From the NCBI GenBank assembly GCA_963978905.1, contig OZ022257.1, positions 53,276,873 through 53,340,872 on the forward strand: a stretch of DNA of 64,000 nucleotides, written 5' to 3'. Below are positions 46,284 to 57,419 of the stretch, piece by piece. Made by a program: the position numbers and the translations under genes. The stretch is from Trichostrongylus colubriformis. Its lineage: Eukaryota > Nematoda > Chromadorea > Rhabditida > Trichostrongylidae. Position 1 is the first letter of the stretch; each line of letters opens with the position of its first letter. Below the pieces are notes generated by a model. The model made no database searches. It saw nothing but the letters and a program-made list of their open reading frames with translations, and was not told the origin of the DNA.

Positions 46284-46899
46284 TACTTAGTTTCAGCGTT
46301 GAAGCTGTTTTCGTTGTTCGGATTGTGTTGTTTGTTTTGTTTAACGTTACTTCAAATTGAACGTTTCATATACCTAATGAAAATGCAATAAATAGTAAAC
46401 AGTAAATGACATGATTCTGTTGTTCACTTACTACTCAGCAATGAAAATTATTCGTCACAATCTTTGAAATAATAAACCCAACCAACTCAAAACCGAAGCG
46501 TGATGATACAAGAGATGCAAAAAGTTGGTCTATACGGCTGTTGGAGCCGATCAGCGTGCTCCTTCTCTTTGGCCTCTCCGATTCTCTTACGTGTGCATGT
46601 CAGATGGCTAGTATGTAGCTGGACGAGCCCTTCATCATCATTGCTCACGGGGCTCGCTTATAAACAAACCTCTTCGACAAGATGCTCCATTCTGCTGCTT
46701 CACACACAGAAGCACGAGTGATTTATGCAAATGGAAGCATTTTGGAGCTCCGCCTATTGACATTCGGCCATTGAGCAATTGTAATGTGCAATAGCCATTA
46801 CAGAGAGACCGCATATTTTCCTATGAAAGCTACTACTGAATGGAAGCTGTGAATCTTGTTAAAATTATGCTTACTCGCGGTCATCCGATTCCTACTAGA
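46284..46899. other. no supportable gene
   Basis: Nothing recognised. Confidence 0.5.
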
Positions 46900-47027
46900 T
46901 ACAGTCCATTTCAATTACGGCTGGCAGGGCGAGGCCTACGGACTTGTATCGATCTCTCTCACTCCGCCACACACTCTCACCCAACTCTGTGGGCCACACC
47001 CCGTCAGCCTACGGGAACTGGACTGTA
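46900..47027. mobile_element. TACAGTCC MITE, copy 1 (128 bp)
   Basis: The ends TACAGTCCATTTC and (inverted) TACAGTCCAGTTCCCG enclose paired blocks CTGGCAGGGCGAGGC and GGCCACACCCCGTCAG and a CTCTCACTCCGCCACACACT centre. Related copies at 48759 and 60415. Confidence 0.8.
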
Positions 47028-47482
47028 CGTCGGATCATTCGTTTTCCAACTTAGTGCCTGCGCTGAACTTTGGGAATGGAAATTTGTCGAAAAAAGCTGT
47101 CGAAACCTCAGAAAATATGAAAAACAACAATCAAGCGAACAACAAAACCTTACAAACAATCCCTTTGTACCAAGCAAGAAAGAGCACACGATTTAAAGTT
47201 TTACCTCGAAATTTCGATCCTGATACAAACTTATGCTCGGGATGAATCCACAGTTAATACATTCCCATGCACGGCAAAGTGTCCTGGAACAATACTAAGT
47301 TCATACGATCCATGAGCTAGAGAATCGCCATCCCGGCCAAATTCTGTGAAAAATTTCACATTTATTGATTTTTCAAAGAATTCCATCAATAAAATTCACC
47401 ATGTTATTGTCGGGATTTTAAAGACACCAGGAGGGAGTAATTTTGGCTCACTGTAGAACAGACGTAGTGTGGACGTGTTTGA

Positions 47483-47616
47483 GTGGCCGCCATTGCACAA
47501 ACTCGCCAATTTGACGCCTTGGCATGGTGCCAAAAGAAGATGGTTCTATTATAGATTTGTTTTTTCCTTCTAGTTTTTACTTTGTTCTTTCTTATATTGT
47601 TTTTAGATGTACTTAC
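47483..47616 (-). repeat. interspersed repeat R1, copy 2
   Basis: Inverse-orientation copy of 15152-15284, sharing GGCACCATGCCAAGGCGTCA and the flanking AACAATATAAGAAAGAACAA block. It ends exactly where the 230-bp foldback at 47617 begins, so that foldback probably inserted into or beside it. Confidence 0.75.
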
Positions 47617-47846
47617 GGGTCAAATAAAGTCGGGGAGGGGGGGGGGGGGGGGGAGACGCAAAATTTTCACCCACGTCAAAGCTTCTTTCCCTTCCTAGGG
47701 TTAGGCTAAAGCAGATGATACCTATGCTTTGGCAGATGCTTTTTAATGTGGGAGGAGGGGATATCCATTTTAGCCTAATCCTAGTAAGGGAAAGGAGCTT
47801 CGACGTCGACGCAAAGTTGCGTCTTCCCCTCGACTTTATTTGACCC
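47617..47846. mobile_element. 230-bp foldback MITE with 17-G run
   Basis: Perfect 16-bp ends GGGTCAAATAAAGTCG/CGACTTTATTTGACCC. Inner arms pair further (GACGCAAAATTTTCACCCAC-type block with GACGCAAAGTTGCGTC; GGGTTAGGCTAAA with TTTAGCCTAATCC). A run of 17 G lies at 47637-47653. No coding content. Confidence 0.8.
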
Positions 47847-48758
47847 TTCTGATATTTTCAGGTATAGAAATGCACAATTAAGAAGATCCATAAGTAAACA
47901 AGTAAAATATGTCACTAGAAAACCGTTTGAAGAGGAAATAATCAAAAATAAGGTTACATCAGGCCGAAGACAAGCTTTAAAATGAACGAAGCGTGGCTCG
48001 GCCATGGAAGCTTGCAGCCCGGACGGAAGCGCGCCCTGGGGGCAAATAGCGCCCTATGGCGCGTTTTTCAACGCCGGTTTCGTTACACATTGTATCTACC
48101 GAACCCATATGTTTGTTTTCAGACGCCATTGTTTTTGTAAACGTTATTCCGCCCTTGCCCCCCTCCCGGTGCCTTTAACTGCAGCAACTGGAAACATAGG
48201 CTTCTAGAGAAAGACGTCTAGAATCTTGCGCAGATGTCAAGTTTTATCAAAATTACTGGCAGTCGACTGAAGAATGTGTCACCCGCAGAGTTATGAGGCT
48301 GCGTTCGTAGCTTAACTTTCTAGAGATTGAGGAATTCAGCAAAAATCAGTAGATTGGCAGATTAGAAGAATCGTCGCATAAACCGATAGAACTATAGGCG
48401 TCTTCGAGTTTTGGGAGGGCCTAATCTGTGGTCCTCCTAGAACTCGGGAGTATAAGATACAAATCAATGCAAACTGCCCTACCAAAACGGGCATGTATGA
48501 TGACCGCCCCACGGAATTCGGTAGCAGCGTGCGACAACTGCTTTGCGGGTCCTACTATGGACTACCTGCAAGTTAAGAACCGTGATTTCCTCTCCTTGCG
48601 TGACCTGATCTAATTCAAGTGTCATGAAGCACATCCCTTCAAAATACCAGAAAATGGGGCACATCATCGATTGACAATTAAACTCTCACGCTGAACCGCC
48701 AACTCTCTCGAGAAGTTTAGCATTGGTGCTCACTGAGCAATAGCGAATCAGCATCTGG
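47847..48758. other. no supportable gene
   Basis: Nothing recognised. Confidence 0.5.
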
Positions 48759-48914
48759 TACAGTCCATTTCGAAGAGCTTGATAGGGCATGGCCAATGGA
48801 CTTGGGTGGTAGTGTGTCAAACTCTCTCACGCCGACACACACTTCCACTCTCGCCACACATTCTCACTCTCGCCACTCAGGCCACGCCCTGTCTAGCGCG
48901 TGAAATGTTCTGTA
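48759..48914. mobile_element. TACAGTCC MITE, copy 2 (156 bp)
   Basis: The left end TACAGTCCATTTCGAAG, the diverged right end (TGAAATGTTCTGTA) and paired GGGCATGGCC/GGCCACGCCC blocks match the family. The centre has an expanded CACTCTCGCCACAC repeat. Confidence 0.7.
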
Positions 48915-49018
48915 CCCTCACAATGGGGACATGGAGGAGACGAGAAAGCCTATCAGTCGATCAATGCACAGATCATGTCAAAAACATATTCTTGGCTTCT
49001 TTATGCTGGTGACCTCCC

Positions 49019-49190
49019 AGGCCGCCGTCACACTTTGCGATTTGCAGCATCGCACTTTCGCACGCGATTCCACCACCTAGGGATTGTGCTGTGCCGCAAC
49101 TTCGCGTGCGAAGCCGCGACACCGCAAAATCGCAAAATCGCAGAATCGCAAGGTCGCAAAGTCGCAAGATCGCAATGTCGACGGCGGCCT
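49019..49190. mobile_element. GGCC MITE, copy 2 (172 bp)
   Basis: The ends AGGCCGCCGTCA and CGACGGCGGCCT match the MITE at 17542. The interior right half is a string of TCGCAAAATCGCAGAATCGC-type octamers mirrored on the left. The target duplication is less clear here. Confidence 0.8.
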
Positions 49191-50090
49191 CAAGAAGACA
49201 TCTTGGTATAAGCATACATACATTGCAGTGCTCAGTGTATGATTTGTTTCCTCATTTGAGAGAATCAGCCGCGACCGCTGCTCCACCCTTGCAGCAACTT
49301 ACCCAACTGATGCGTGGCGGCATAACTGACAGATCAATATTTGTCGCAGTTCCTGCACCTTCATCCCTGTCGTTAGGCATTTTTTTATCATAGTCAAGGT
49401 TGGGAGGTTTCATTTAACCATTCTCACCAAGCTTACGAATGTAAGGCTACACCTCTCCGAAAAAAAACCAGTGAGCCTATAACAGAAGGGTTCCAAGGTT
49501 ATATTTTGTTCACAAATAAGCAGCGGTGACCTGGAATGCCACCGAAAAAAGTAGATCGTGACTTAAGCCTTTGAAATGATCTTTTTTTCTGGAAGAGAAA
49601 GCACTTTCATTCATTAATGCTGAAGAGCACCTCCGCTTACAGTTTGCTGAAGGGCCCGCGAAATTTTACTGCCTTCATTGTGCTGCGACATCGCACCTCG
49701 CAAATACTGGACAACTCTAGCGATTTTCCTCAAGTTTCCCTCAGAAATAGTGACGTTACTCATGGAAGGCAACTTAGAAAGCTATGCATTTGGCAGGAAA
49801 CATTCTTTGATGGGAGTCAAGAATAGGAAACAGCTTGATTTAGAAGGACTCATGACAGTTGTTGATGAATCGACATGTGTGATGAATGTGACAAGTTACT
49901 GAAACCCTCGTGGGAAGTACAAAAACTGACATTCATACATTGTTCTCAGAAATCTTTAGGAAAAATCTGAAAACCTCAAATTGAACACCTGTAGACTTTA
50001 TGTTATGAATGACACTACATGGAATGCTTGATACAGTTTCTTTGAAGCATACTCAAAATTTGCATGGAAAGAACAGTTCGATGGTGAATA
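49191..50090. other. no supportable gene
   Basis: Nothing recognised. Confidence 0.5.
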
Positions 50091-50771
50091 TTGGGTAGTC
50101 TAAAAAGTTTTTTCGTATTTTCAAATACCGCTTTCTCCCTCTAAACTGCTTTCCAGCAATCTCTTCTGTACATACACATGTATGTAGTACAATTCCACAC
50201 GCATCTATAGGTATTATTGTCTCCCATCTCCCGGATAACCTTTTTCGGCAAAATAAACATATCAAAGGTCAACCTCATTTTCAATACAAAAATTATAAAA
50301 AAAATTTTCTTTGAATGGCGTCAGACAGGGAAAGGAAAAGGTGATAATCCGATGAACCAAGATGAGGGCTATAAGGTGGATGGGGCAGCAATTTTTATCC
50401 AGGCTCGAGAATTTTTTGGCGAGTCATTTTTTCACTAGTGGTAAAAAAATTTTTTGAATTTTTTCTTTTAAAAAATTTTCGAGCTTGGATAAAAATTGCT
50501 GCCTTATAGCCCTGATCTTGCTCCATTGGATTATCACCTTTTCCTTTCCCTGTCTAACGCCATTCAAAGAAAAAAATTGGAATTGAAAATGAAGTGACTT
50601 TTGATATTTTTATTTTGCCGAAAAGGGTTATCCGGGAGATGGAAGACAAAATACCTATAGATGCGTGTGGAGTTGTACTACATGTATATGTGCAGAAGAA
50701 ATTTTCTGGAAAGCAGTTTTGAGGGAAAAAGCGGTATTTAAAAATACGAAAAGCCTTTTTAGACTACCTAA
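50091..50771. mobile_element. mariner-derived palindrome, 681 bp; both arms carry a transposase C-terminus
   Basis: The ends TTGGGTAGTCTAAAAAGTTT and (inverted) TTAGGTAGTCTAAAAAGGCT are flanked by TA. The arms are inverted copies around about 50432-50442. The right arm (plus, about 50502-50545) reads PYSPDLAPLDYHLF. The left arm (minus, about 50380-50339) reads PPYSPHLGSSDYHL. Both are the conserved mariner motif around the third catalytic Asp. The arms are therefore two head-to-head copies of the 3' end of a mariner element. Both reading frames decay soon after the motif, so no protein is made. Confidence 0.85.
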
Positions 50772-51550
50772 TATGACGTGTTTTCTAGCATAAGTATGTA
50801 CTGGGTACCTGAATCTCCAAGGAAGAGTTGCTCTTCCCGCTCAACGATCTGATCCATCAAATGTGTGATTTCAGATAGTACAGCTTTATCTTATTCTCAT
50901 TAGCCATATGTCTGGGTACAACTCAGGAATGGTTTTTCGAAATCAGTTACATAGTTCAACTAGTGATCACACTTCCATGGAACTCGGGTGATCTGGCTTG
51001 TTTCTCAGCGGATTTTTATTTCAAAAAAAGTTCTTGCTCAACTACATATTTACTAGTGTGTCTTGTTGCCCCTCAACAACACTTCATAGACGCGAAATGA
51101 TCGCAAGTCTGTAGGTTTACATGTTTCCTTAATTTAAAGAATTTAAAGTTTTTGCATTAGCCACGGATTGGGTTGCTATCAAAAGCTATTATAGTTGTAT
51201 ACATCTAGTGCGTAATTATTTGATTTTCTCCACTCACACTTGTTTTGTTCGTATTGCTAGCAAAGTTTCCATCCAAAAAAGTGAGGATTTGGTAATGCGG
51301 TACCTAGGCAAACATTGTCGTGACGTGTTGCAACTGGTGGGGCAGATGATGTGATACGGGATACGTAAACTATGAAATGACTAATAAAATGGAAAAGGAG
51401 CTTCAGGCTTTTATTTCGAGCTCATCAGTTGCTCTGTCTTTTTTATAGACTTCTCGAGTCACATATACGAAATTGTTCCGGGCTCTGTAGCCCAGTGAAG
51501 CTTGCTTTCCCTTTTTTATGTATTAGGATTTTTTCGATTATTGCCTTTTA
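50772..51550. other. no supportable gene
   Basis: AT-rich, nothing recognised. The 3' terminal repeat of the mariner relic at 51551 was sought here but not found. Confidence 0.45.
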
Positions 51551-52228
51551 TTATAAATTTTCCCAACAAACAGATATTAGGCAACAATGTACATATTCAC
51601 CATTGTTATTGAACACACTCTGCCACCTCATAGGCAAAAAGTTGATTCCCTCCTTCCAGAGCTCTAGGCTCTGAGAGTCGAAGAATTCAGTGATCTCCTT
51701 TACAAGCGAATCATAATCAAAGAACTTCCTCCGACCAGGAAGGATTTCAGAAGTTGGAAAAGGTGCTAGTTAGAAGGAGCCATTTCTGGGGAGTATGGCA
51801 GGTGGAGGGCAGCACATCTTAACGAGTTCCTGTAGCTTGGAATGGGTACTCTTCCGACGTGGGGCGTCATCATGAAGGAGGGTGGCCGCGGACCTTCTCG
51901 GGCGTTTTCCTGAATTTCCTGAAGCAGCGACGGCGGGCTGCTGGAGGTGGCGGGTGCATACGGCAGCGATAACTGCCTTGCCTTGTACCAGCACCGCTTG
52001 GAAAAGCATTCCTTCCGCTCCCAGAGGTACACAGTCCTAAGCATGATTCGTCTCCATCTCAATCTCGCCCTTGCTGAAGCTGACAAACCACCGGCGCACG
52101 GTCTCGCAGCTCACACATTCCTTGCCCAATGCAGCGTCGATGGAGGCGCCAGCTTCCGTCTCGTTGGCGCCGCGATACTCCTCACAGTAGATGACACCTC
52201 GTGTTGGATGGGTGTCGACTACGGGCAT
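51551..52228 (-). pseudogene. mariner transposase pseudogene, internally deleted
   Basis: The N-terminal part (from about 52228 leftward) has GASIDAALGKECVSCETVRRW, a mariner helix-turn-helix. After about 52040 the frame shifts and the central catalytic region is largely missing. ATLLHDDA (around the second catalytic Asp) and the C-terminal PYSPEMAPSN then EFFDSQSLELWKEGINFLP and NNNGEYV follow in different frames, ending at a stop near 51551. About 680 bp remain of the usual ~1,040. A possible 5' terminal repeat, TTGGGTTGTACCAAAAGCC, lies at 52390-52372 on the minus strand. It is not clearly the source of the palindrome at 50091, whose ends differ. Confidence 0.85.
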
Positions 52229-53744
52229 TGTAGCTCTCTCCAGTGAATCTGGCGCGTCAATACATATATACTTCCTAAGAAAGCTCAGAGGACATTCTAT
52301 CACATTCTGAACCCCCTGGATCTGTCTCGAAGGAAACAAGAATTATTGATGCTTTCGGAAAAATTCTACGAGGCTTTTGGTACAACCCAACAAATAAGAA
52401 AAAAAACATGGCAAAGACTGCCATCGATGTGAGAAATATGAAAGGAAATTTTCGAATATTTCAATGGAGTAACGATTGAGAAAGCTCGTAATCCAGTGGG
52501 TCACCGCCCTATTATTCTACATACCCTTGCCGTCCATTCTTTGATTATTCGAACTTCACCTTTTCAGGTAGCGAATTTAACACTGAAAATGTCAATTCTT
52601 CAGTGTTAACTGAAGATACGGGAGCCATAGCTTGAATGATATCATTTCCATCGGAATGACGAAAAAAGCGGTAAACCGAGGACGTATACGCTTTTATTTT
52701 ATCCGCTGTGAAAGACGATGTCAGAACAAAATCAAGCGCAGGAAACCGTGAGTTATTGTAGCTGGCAGGCTCCCACCCCAGTCTCAAGTGGTTCGTCACA
52801 TGGAGCAATATCTGGAATTATGGCAAATCTGAGAATACACTACACACTTCTCAGTCCCTTAAGAGCAATCTTCCCAATCTGTGGTGAAAGGTCACGACCG
52901 AAAAGCTCGTCTCATTTCTTCCTATTTTTATGCTCGATTTGTTCAAATATTGTCGTCCCTCTGTTTCCCTTTTAATATCATATTTCACTTTTACATCCCA
53001 TTTAGTGGGCAATTCGTTGCTGCAGGAGCAGTTTTTTTTCGCGGTAATGGCTGAACCTGCAGCAAAACTTCCGCCTTATTCGTTCCTCGCATGCTCACAA
53101 ATCACATGCAAGAATAAGTATGCAATAAGATGGTCTCACAATTATGGATCCAAATGTGCGATAGATAGGGGATAAAAAATCATACATCGCGATACTGGTG
53201 ACAGTAGCTTTACAAAAAATTTATAACATCTCGGAACGCTAATTTATATCTCGGAACGCTGATTTATGAATTAAATAATTTTTCTCTTCGATCAGTGTGC
53301 TGCTTTTACCATATACATATAATATAAGCTCTTCTGTAAAAAAAAACTGACATCTGCCCAAAAATATTTCAGTGAATTGTTTTACATTATGTTATTTTTT
53401 CAGTGTTACACCGCATGATCTTCAAAAAGCTCCGAGTTTTCACACAATCTGCTCACGGATCACCACACGAATGAAGATGGATGTCTTCGGCACTGCTTTT
53501 GACACTCTTCTTCCTTGAATGTGTACTTATGTTAAATTTTGGCGCGCGCGGCCAGGGGCGCCGCTGATTTTTTCGCGTGTGATTGCGAACATTGCAACAT
53601 TCCCAGTAACTTTCGCATCGCGAGCTGCGGCGATAAACAGCAGTCATCAAAAATCAAAAATCAAAAGTAACAAAATCAAAGATCAAAAAGATTCCCTTTA
53701 TAGTTTTACGTCCGAATTACATATTTCTTTCTTAATTAGGATTG
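52229..53744. other. mariner 5' flank, then no supportable gene
   Basis: It holds the presumed mariner 5' UTR and end (to 52390), a small hairpin near 52578 (AACACTGAA/TTCAGTGTT) and the 20-bp tandem repeat listed next. No gene. Confidence 0.5.
53228..53267. repeat. 20-bp tandem duplication
   Basis: ATCTCGGAACGCTAATTTAT is followed immediately by the same 20-mer with one A-to-G change. Confidence 0.9.
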
Positions 53745-54061
53745 TTGGGCGGAGGTGGTGTAGTGACTGGTGGCGCACACCTCACTCTCATGGTACGGGA
53801 TCAAATCTCGCATCAACACCCGCTCAGGCCAATGAAGCCTTTCATCGTTCCGGGATCGGCAAATTGGTACTAGACTCATCTGGGAGGATAAAAGCACTGA
53901 CTTGTATTGACTGACTGACTTGACTGGCAATAGATCGGCTGGTCGCCGCAAGTCATAGTATAGGCCTGTCACACTCACCAGCCATCACGATTCTGAATGG
54001 AACTAGAATGTGCGGAACATCCCAGAAAGGGATCGATTAACGCCAAAATTTTTATCCTTCA
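53745..54061 (+). repeat. tRNA-derived SINE, family S3, copy 1, with 11-bp target duplication
   Basis: The head GGTGGTGTAGTGACTGG (A-box-like) and GGGATCAAATCTCGCATC (B-box-like) is tRNA-spaced. The body includes GGGATCGGCAAATTGG, a local GACT repeat (GACTGACTGACTTGACT) and GATTCTGAATGGAACTAGAA. The insert is bracketed by AATTAGGATTG at 53734-53744 and 54062-54072, a direct target-site duplication typical of LINE-mediated insertion. The 3' end is T-rich after GATTAACGCC. Confidence 0.85.
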
Positions 54062-54077
54062 AATTAGGATTGATATC

Positions 54078-54330
54078 ATGTAATGCTATTGTTTCCTTTA
54101 CTTTTCATGTCACTACTTTGTCCTTTTAAGGCACGAAAGTTATTGTTTTTGATAATGATAAGATTAACAGCTATTTTTTTGAACGATCCCCATGGTACTA
54201 GCCCTTTGCATCCCGAGCGGAATTCCAACCGAGAAGTTGTGCTGATGGCACCGCAAGTGCGACGCCGCAAAGCGAAAATTCGGCGTAACTCTACACACCC
54301 TTCTTCCTTTTGTGATGGCAACTGTATACA
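54078..54330 (-). repeat. FB2-related repeat, single arm
   Basis: On the minus strand it reads GGGTGTGTAGAGTTACGCCG then AATTTTCGCTTTGCGGCG and continues in parallel with 17166-17410 to AACAATAGCATTACATGA. One arm only, with no inverted partner nearby. Confidence 0.7.
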
Positions 54331-55853
54331 TCCAAATGTTTTCCACCTTTGGTTGATAAACCAAATTGTAGTGAATGTGATGACTTCCCCATTCAGCACT
54401 TTATGGTGACTGCCAAAGTTACACTGACATTTTTTTAATTTTCTTTCTTTTTCATGCAATATTCGATTGTTTCCGTGCCCCTTCGATGCACTTTGGGAAA
54501 CTACATATTCACATGAATAGTAGAAATTGTAGTGGTGCTAGTGTAGCTTTGGGACACGTCCGCCCTTCTCTTGGAATACAAATGACTGGACCGGGCAGTG
54601 AGAGCATCAAACTATTGCCGATAGCCCACCTAGCTTCAATAAGACTGCAGAAACCAAAAGCGGTGAAGCAACCTCAAGCAGAAATGGTTTTCGATTCACC
54701 GATGGTCATTTGATGAGAAATCATGAGAGTCCATTTCATGAATATTTTTAATTGCATGGCATGCAATTAAGCTATGGCATTTTTCATAGGACAAATTGAG
54801 CTAGAGGGGTCATTTGTCATCCATTCGCAAGATCTATTAATATTAATATTGATATTAACTAATACATAATTATATTCATTAAATATCAAGTAATATTCAA
54901 CTACAATGGTATAATGATCGATGGTAAATACGCTTTCCCTCCAAATTAGGCACACTATAGTGCTGGTATCGATCTGGCCCAAACAGAAGTTCTAAGTGGA
55001 GGTTTACATCCAACATAGAAGCTTTAAATGCACAGGGAGATGACGATTTTGGCTTACGGTGAGAGCTATCGTAATGCTTGCAGTTCGTTAGGTTGCAGAC
55101 ATTGCACACACGACACCAGCTATGACGTAGAGTGTGGCTTCAAAAGATTTTTTTACCACGAACACCTTTTTCATACACTTTCGCTTATACTCCCATTCAT
55201 TGTTTACCTTGATTGCTGCTTTTGTCGTTTCACTCATTCCACACACTTCGAAAGAATGAAAATCACCCTACGCGGCAACAAATGACGTCTTTAACAACGA
55301 GTAACTCGGACAGGTGATGTTGCAGTTCGAAGAGATGCGTGGGAGATGCGAATACAGACCACAACGTCAAGTTTTTGAGTAGAGGATTTCGATCCACCAA
55401 TGGTCATTTGGTGAGAAATTGATTTCAGAGAGTTGACGGTATAATTAACCGTAGCGACGTTCCTATTTATTCTATTCTATCGAATGTCGCTTTTAACCTC
55501 AAATGTTCGTTTCAAAATGATCACATCCGACCAGCTTCCTCTTTCTACTGACCCTTCCCACTTCTTTCAAATCATGTGTATTCATCCACAACTCTCACCT
55601 CTATCCCATGACCGTCGGTAATGATCAGATAAGGCTAGATGAGGAAAAGTCCATGAGTCAATGATAAAGATGCTCAACACAAGTGTCCGTATTACAGTAT
55701 AACCCACTGGTGCACCCATTTTCAAAACGTTTGCAAAACGTTCCTATCTTGTAGTTGTAGTTTCTGCATAATTCAAGCAAGTCAATTATACTAGAGCGAT
55801 AGGTAGCTCGAGCTCTTTCTAAAGATTTAGACTACCCTAAGTCCTGCTCAATA
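54331..55853. other. no supportable gene; one spaced direct repeat
   Basis: CACCGATGGTCATTTGATGA (54697) and CACCAATGGTCATTTGGTGA (55394) are ~34-bp direct repeats about 700 bp apart. A TAATATTAATATTGATATTA low-complexity patch lies at 54838-54858. No gene. Confidence 0.45.
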
Positions 55854-56606
55854 CGGGGGAGGGGGGAGGGGGTTGCCAAAAAAGTAATTTCCTTCCTTTC
55901 CTCCACTTTCAACCCCACCTTAGTCGAACTTAAGCAAATACTGACAAGGTAAATCCATTCCCTAATACAAGAGCACGCCTCATACTTTCACTAAACTTCG
56001 TGGTAGCCTTCTGCACGAGCAGGATCGGAAGCTTATTCTGAGTGAACAAGATGAGTCACTTCAGCTGATCAAAATCCGAAACTTCGTCGCCCTTGTTTAC
56101 AACCTTGCTAGACTCCCCTCACCCTGGGTACCTTAGGGGATTCATATTGAGTGGCGCCTTAAGTTTTCCGCTTTTTCCAAGCTCCCAACATCCTCTGTTT
56201 CCAAGAACCAAAACGTGCCATTACCACTCAAAACCGTCCGCAAGGGGGTTTGAGGCATGAAAAATGACACTTCGGATAATAACAGTGTTTTCCGAGCAGC
56301 AAGGGCTCTGTGACTTCCAGAAACTGAAGGGCCAATCCTTAGGGAGCTCCCTACAAGACCCACCACTGAACCGGCTCCACTGTTTCAAGTGAGCCTTGAT
56401 ATCGTAGTTGCTCTGAAGCCCGGCTGTGCCGAATGAAAGCTCCTTACTCGATGAAGGTGAAACTAGTGAGTCTCAGCTTGCTTCTCTTGCTAGAGGAACA
56501 TTCTGGGAATAGTTTGCTCCAATACTTTTATTCGTTTCCTTTCCCTATGTTTTGTATACTTGACAGATGTGAGCCGTGGCAAAATTATTTTTTTCTGGCA
56601 CCCCTG
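55854..56606. mobile_element. TA1 element, copy 2 (753 bp)
   Basis: The left end CGGGGGAGGGGGGAGGGGG then TTGCCAAAAAAGTAATTT and the right end GGCACCCCTG are flanked by TA. It is colinear with the element at 7999, sharing TTCTGCACGAGCAGGA, CACCCTGGGTACCTTAGGGG and GAGGAACATTCTGGGAATAG. The left terminus carries extra G-rich sequence. Confidence 0.85.
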
Positions 56607-57419
56607 TACAGCGTAATGTCCTTAAAAATGGGTAACTCATTGGCACGGACACGTTTTTGATCTACTGGATCCTTACTCAAGAGCGTCTTACCACACAGCA
56701 GCACGAAAGCACAGTGCACGCACGAAAGCACAAAGGATAGAGATTGCTGGGAATACATGGGGAAACGGCTTTGTAGTGTTGGTGGTTGGATGTTCCATTG
56801 GGGAAGGTTAGGCTATCGCTTCAGGTCCTGCTCCCGGCTTCATGGTGCTCAGAAGCTCAATTGAAATATTTGAGTGCATTTAAATGGAATTCGGTAGTTG
56901 TCCATTCCTTCAGGAGTGGGAAGGTGAAGTGGAAAAACAATAAGGTACCGACAGTATTTCCAGTGTATTTGCCATAACGTGCAAAGCGAAAGTCACAGAT
57001 TGACTGAGTAGTCGCTGAGTGGATGGGTTTTTAATTCCTATTTTATTAGCTGTACTATATTTTTCTTCTCCAATTAAGTTTCCGAATTCAACTACAATAC
57101 ACTTATATTTTGACTTTCTGATGAATTTTTTCTTAAAGCAAACCCCCTCAGGGTACTTCTTAATTGTGTCGTCGTCTGTGGCCTTGGAACATGAACCGTC
57201 TTTATGTGGCCGCCGTGGGCGAGCTTTAATTGCAAACAAACACTGTTATAATTGCTCTCCTAGTTAATAATTAGTCTAAATCAAGATGAACTTTGCCCAG
57301 TGTGACGGTTCGAACTTTGCTGAAGCTAACAATTGTGTTGCGGTTCGATTCAGCTTAAATCGAGCAGGAACCTCTGTTGCAGGGGAAACAGGAGTGGAAT
57401 AGGCAGGTTCCGCCATATA
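56607..57419. other. no clear gene; 109-codon open frame on minus
   Basis: The minus frame 56910-57239 is uninterrupted and Lys-rich, but I recognise no family and see no acceptor/donor pair. Treated as unsupported. Confidence 0.4.

Noticed and set aside
56910..57239. 109-codon Lys-rich minus frame between two TA1 elements
   Set aside because: No family, no splice sites; kept only as a remark.
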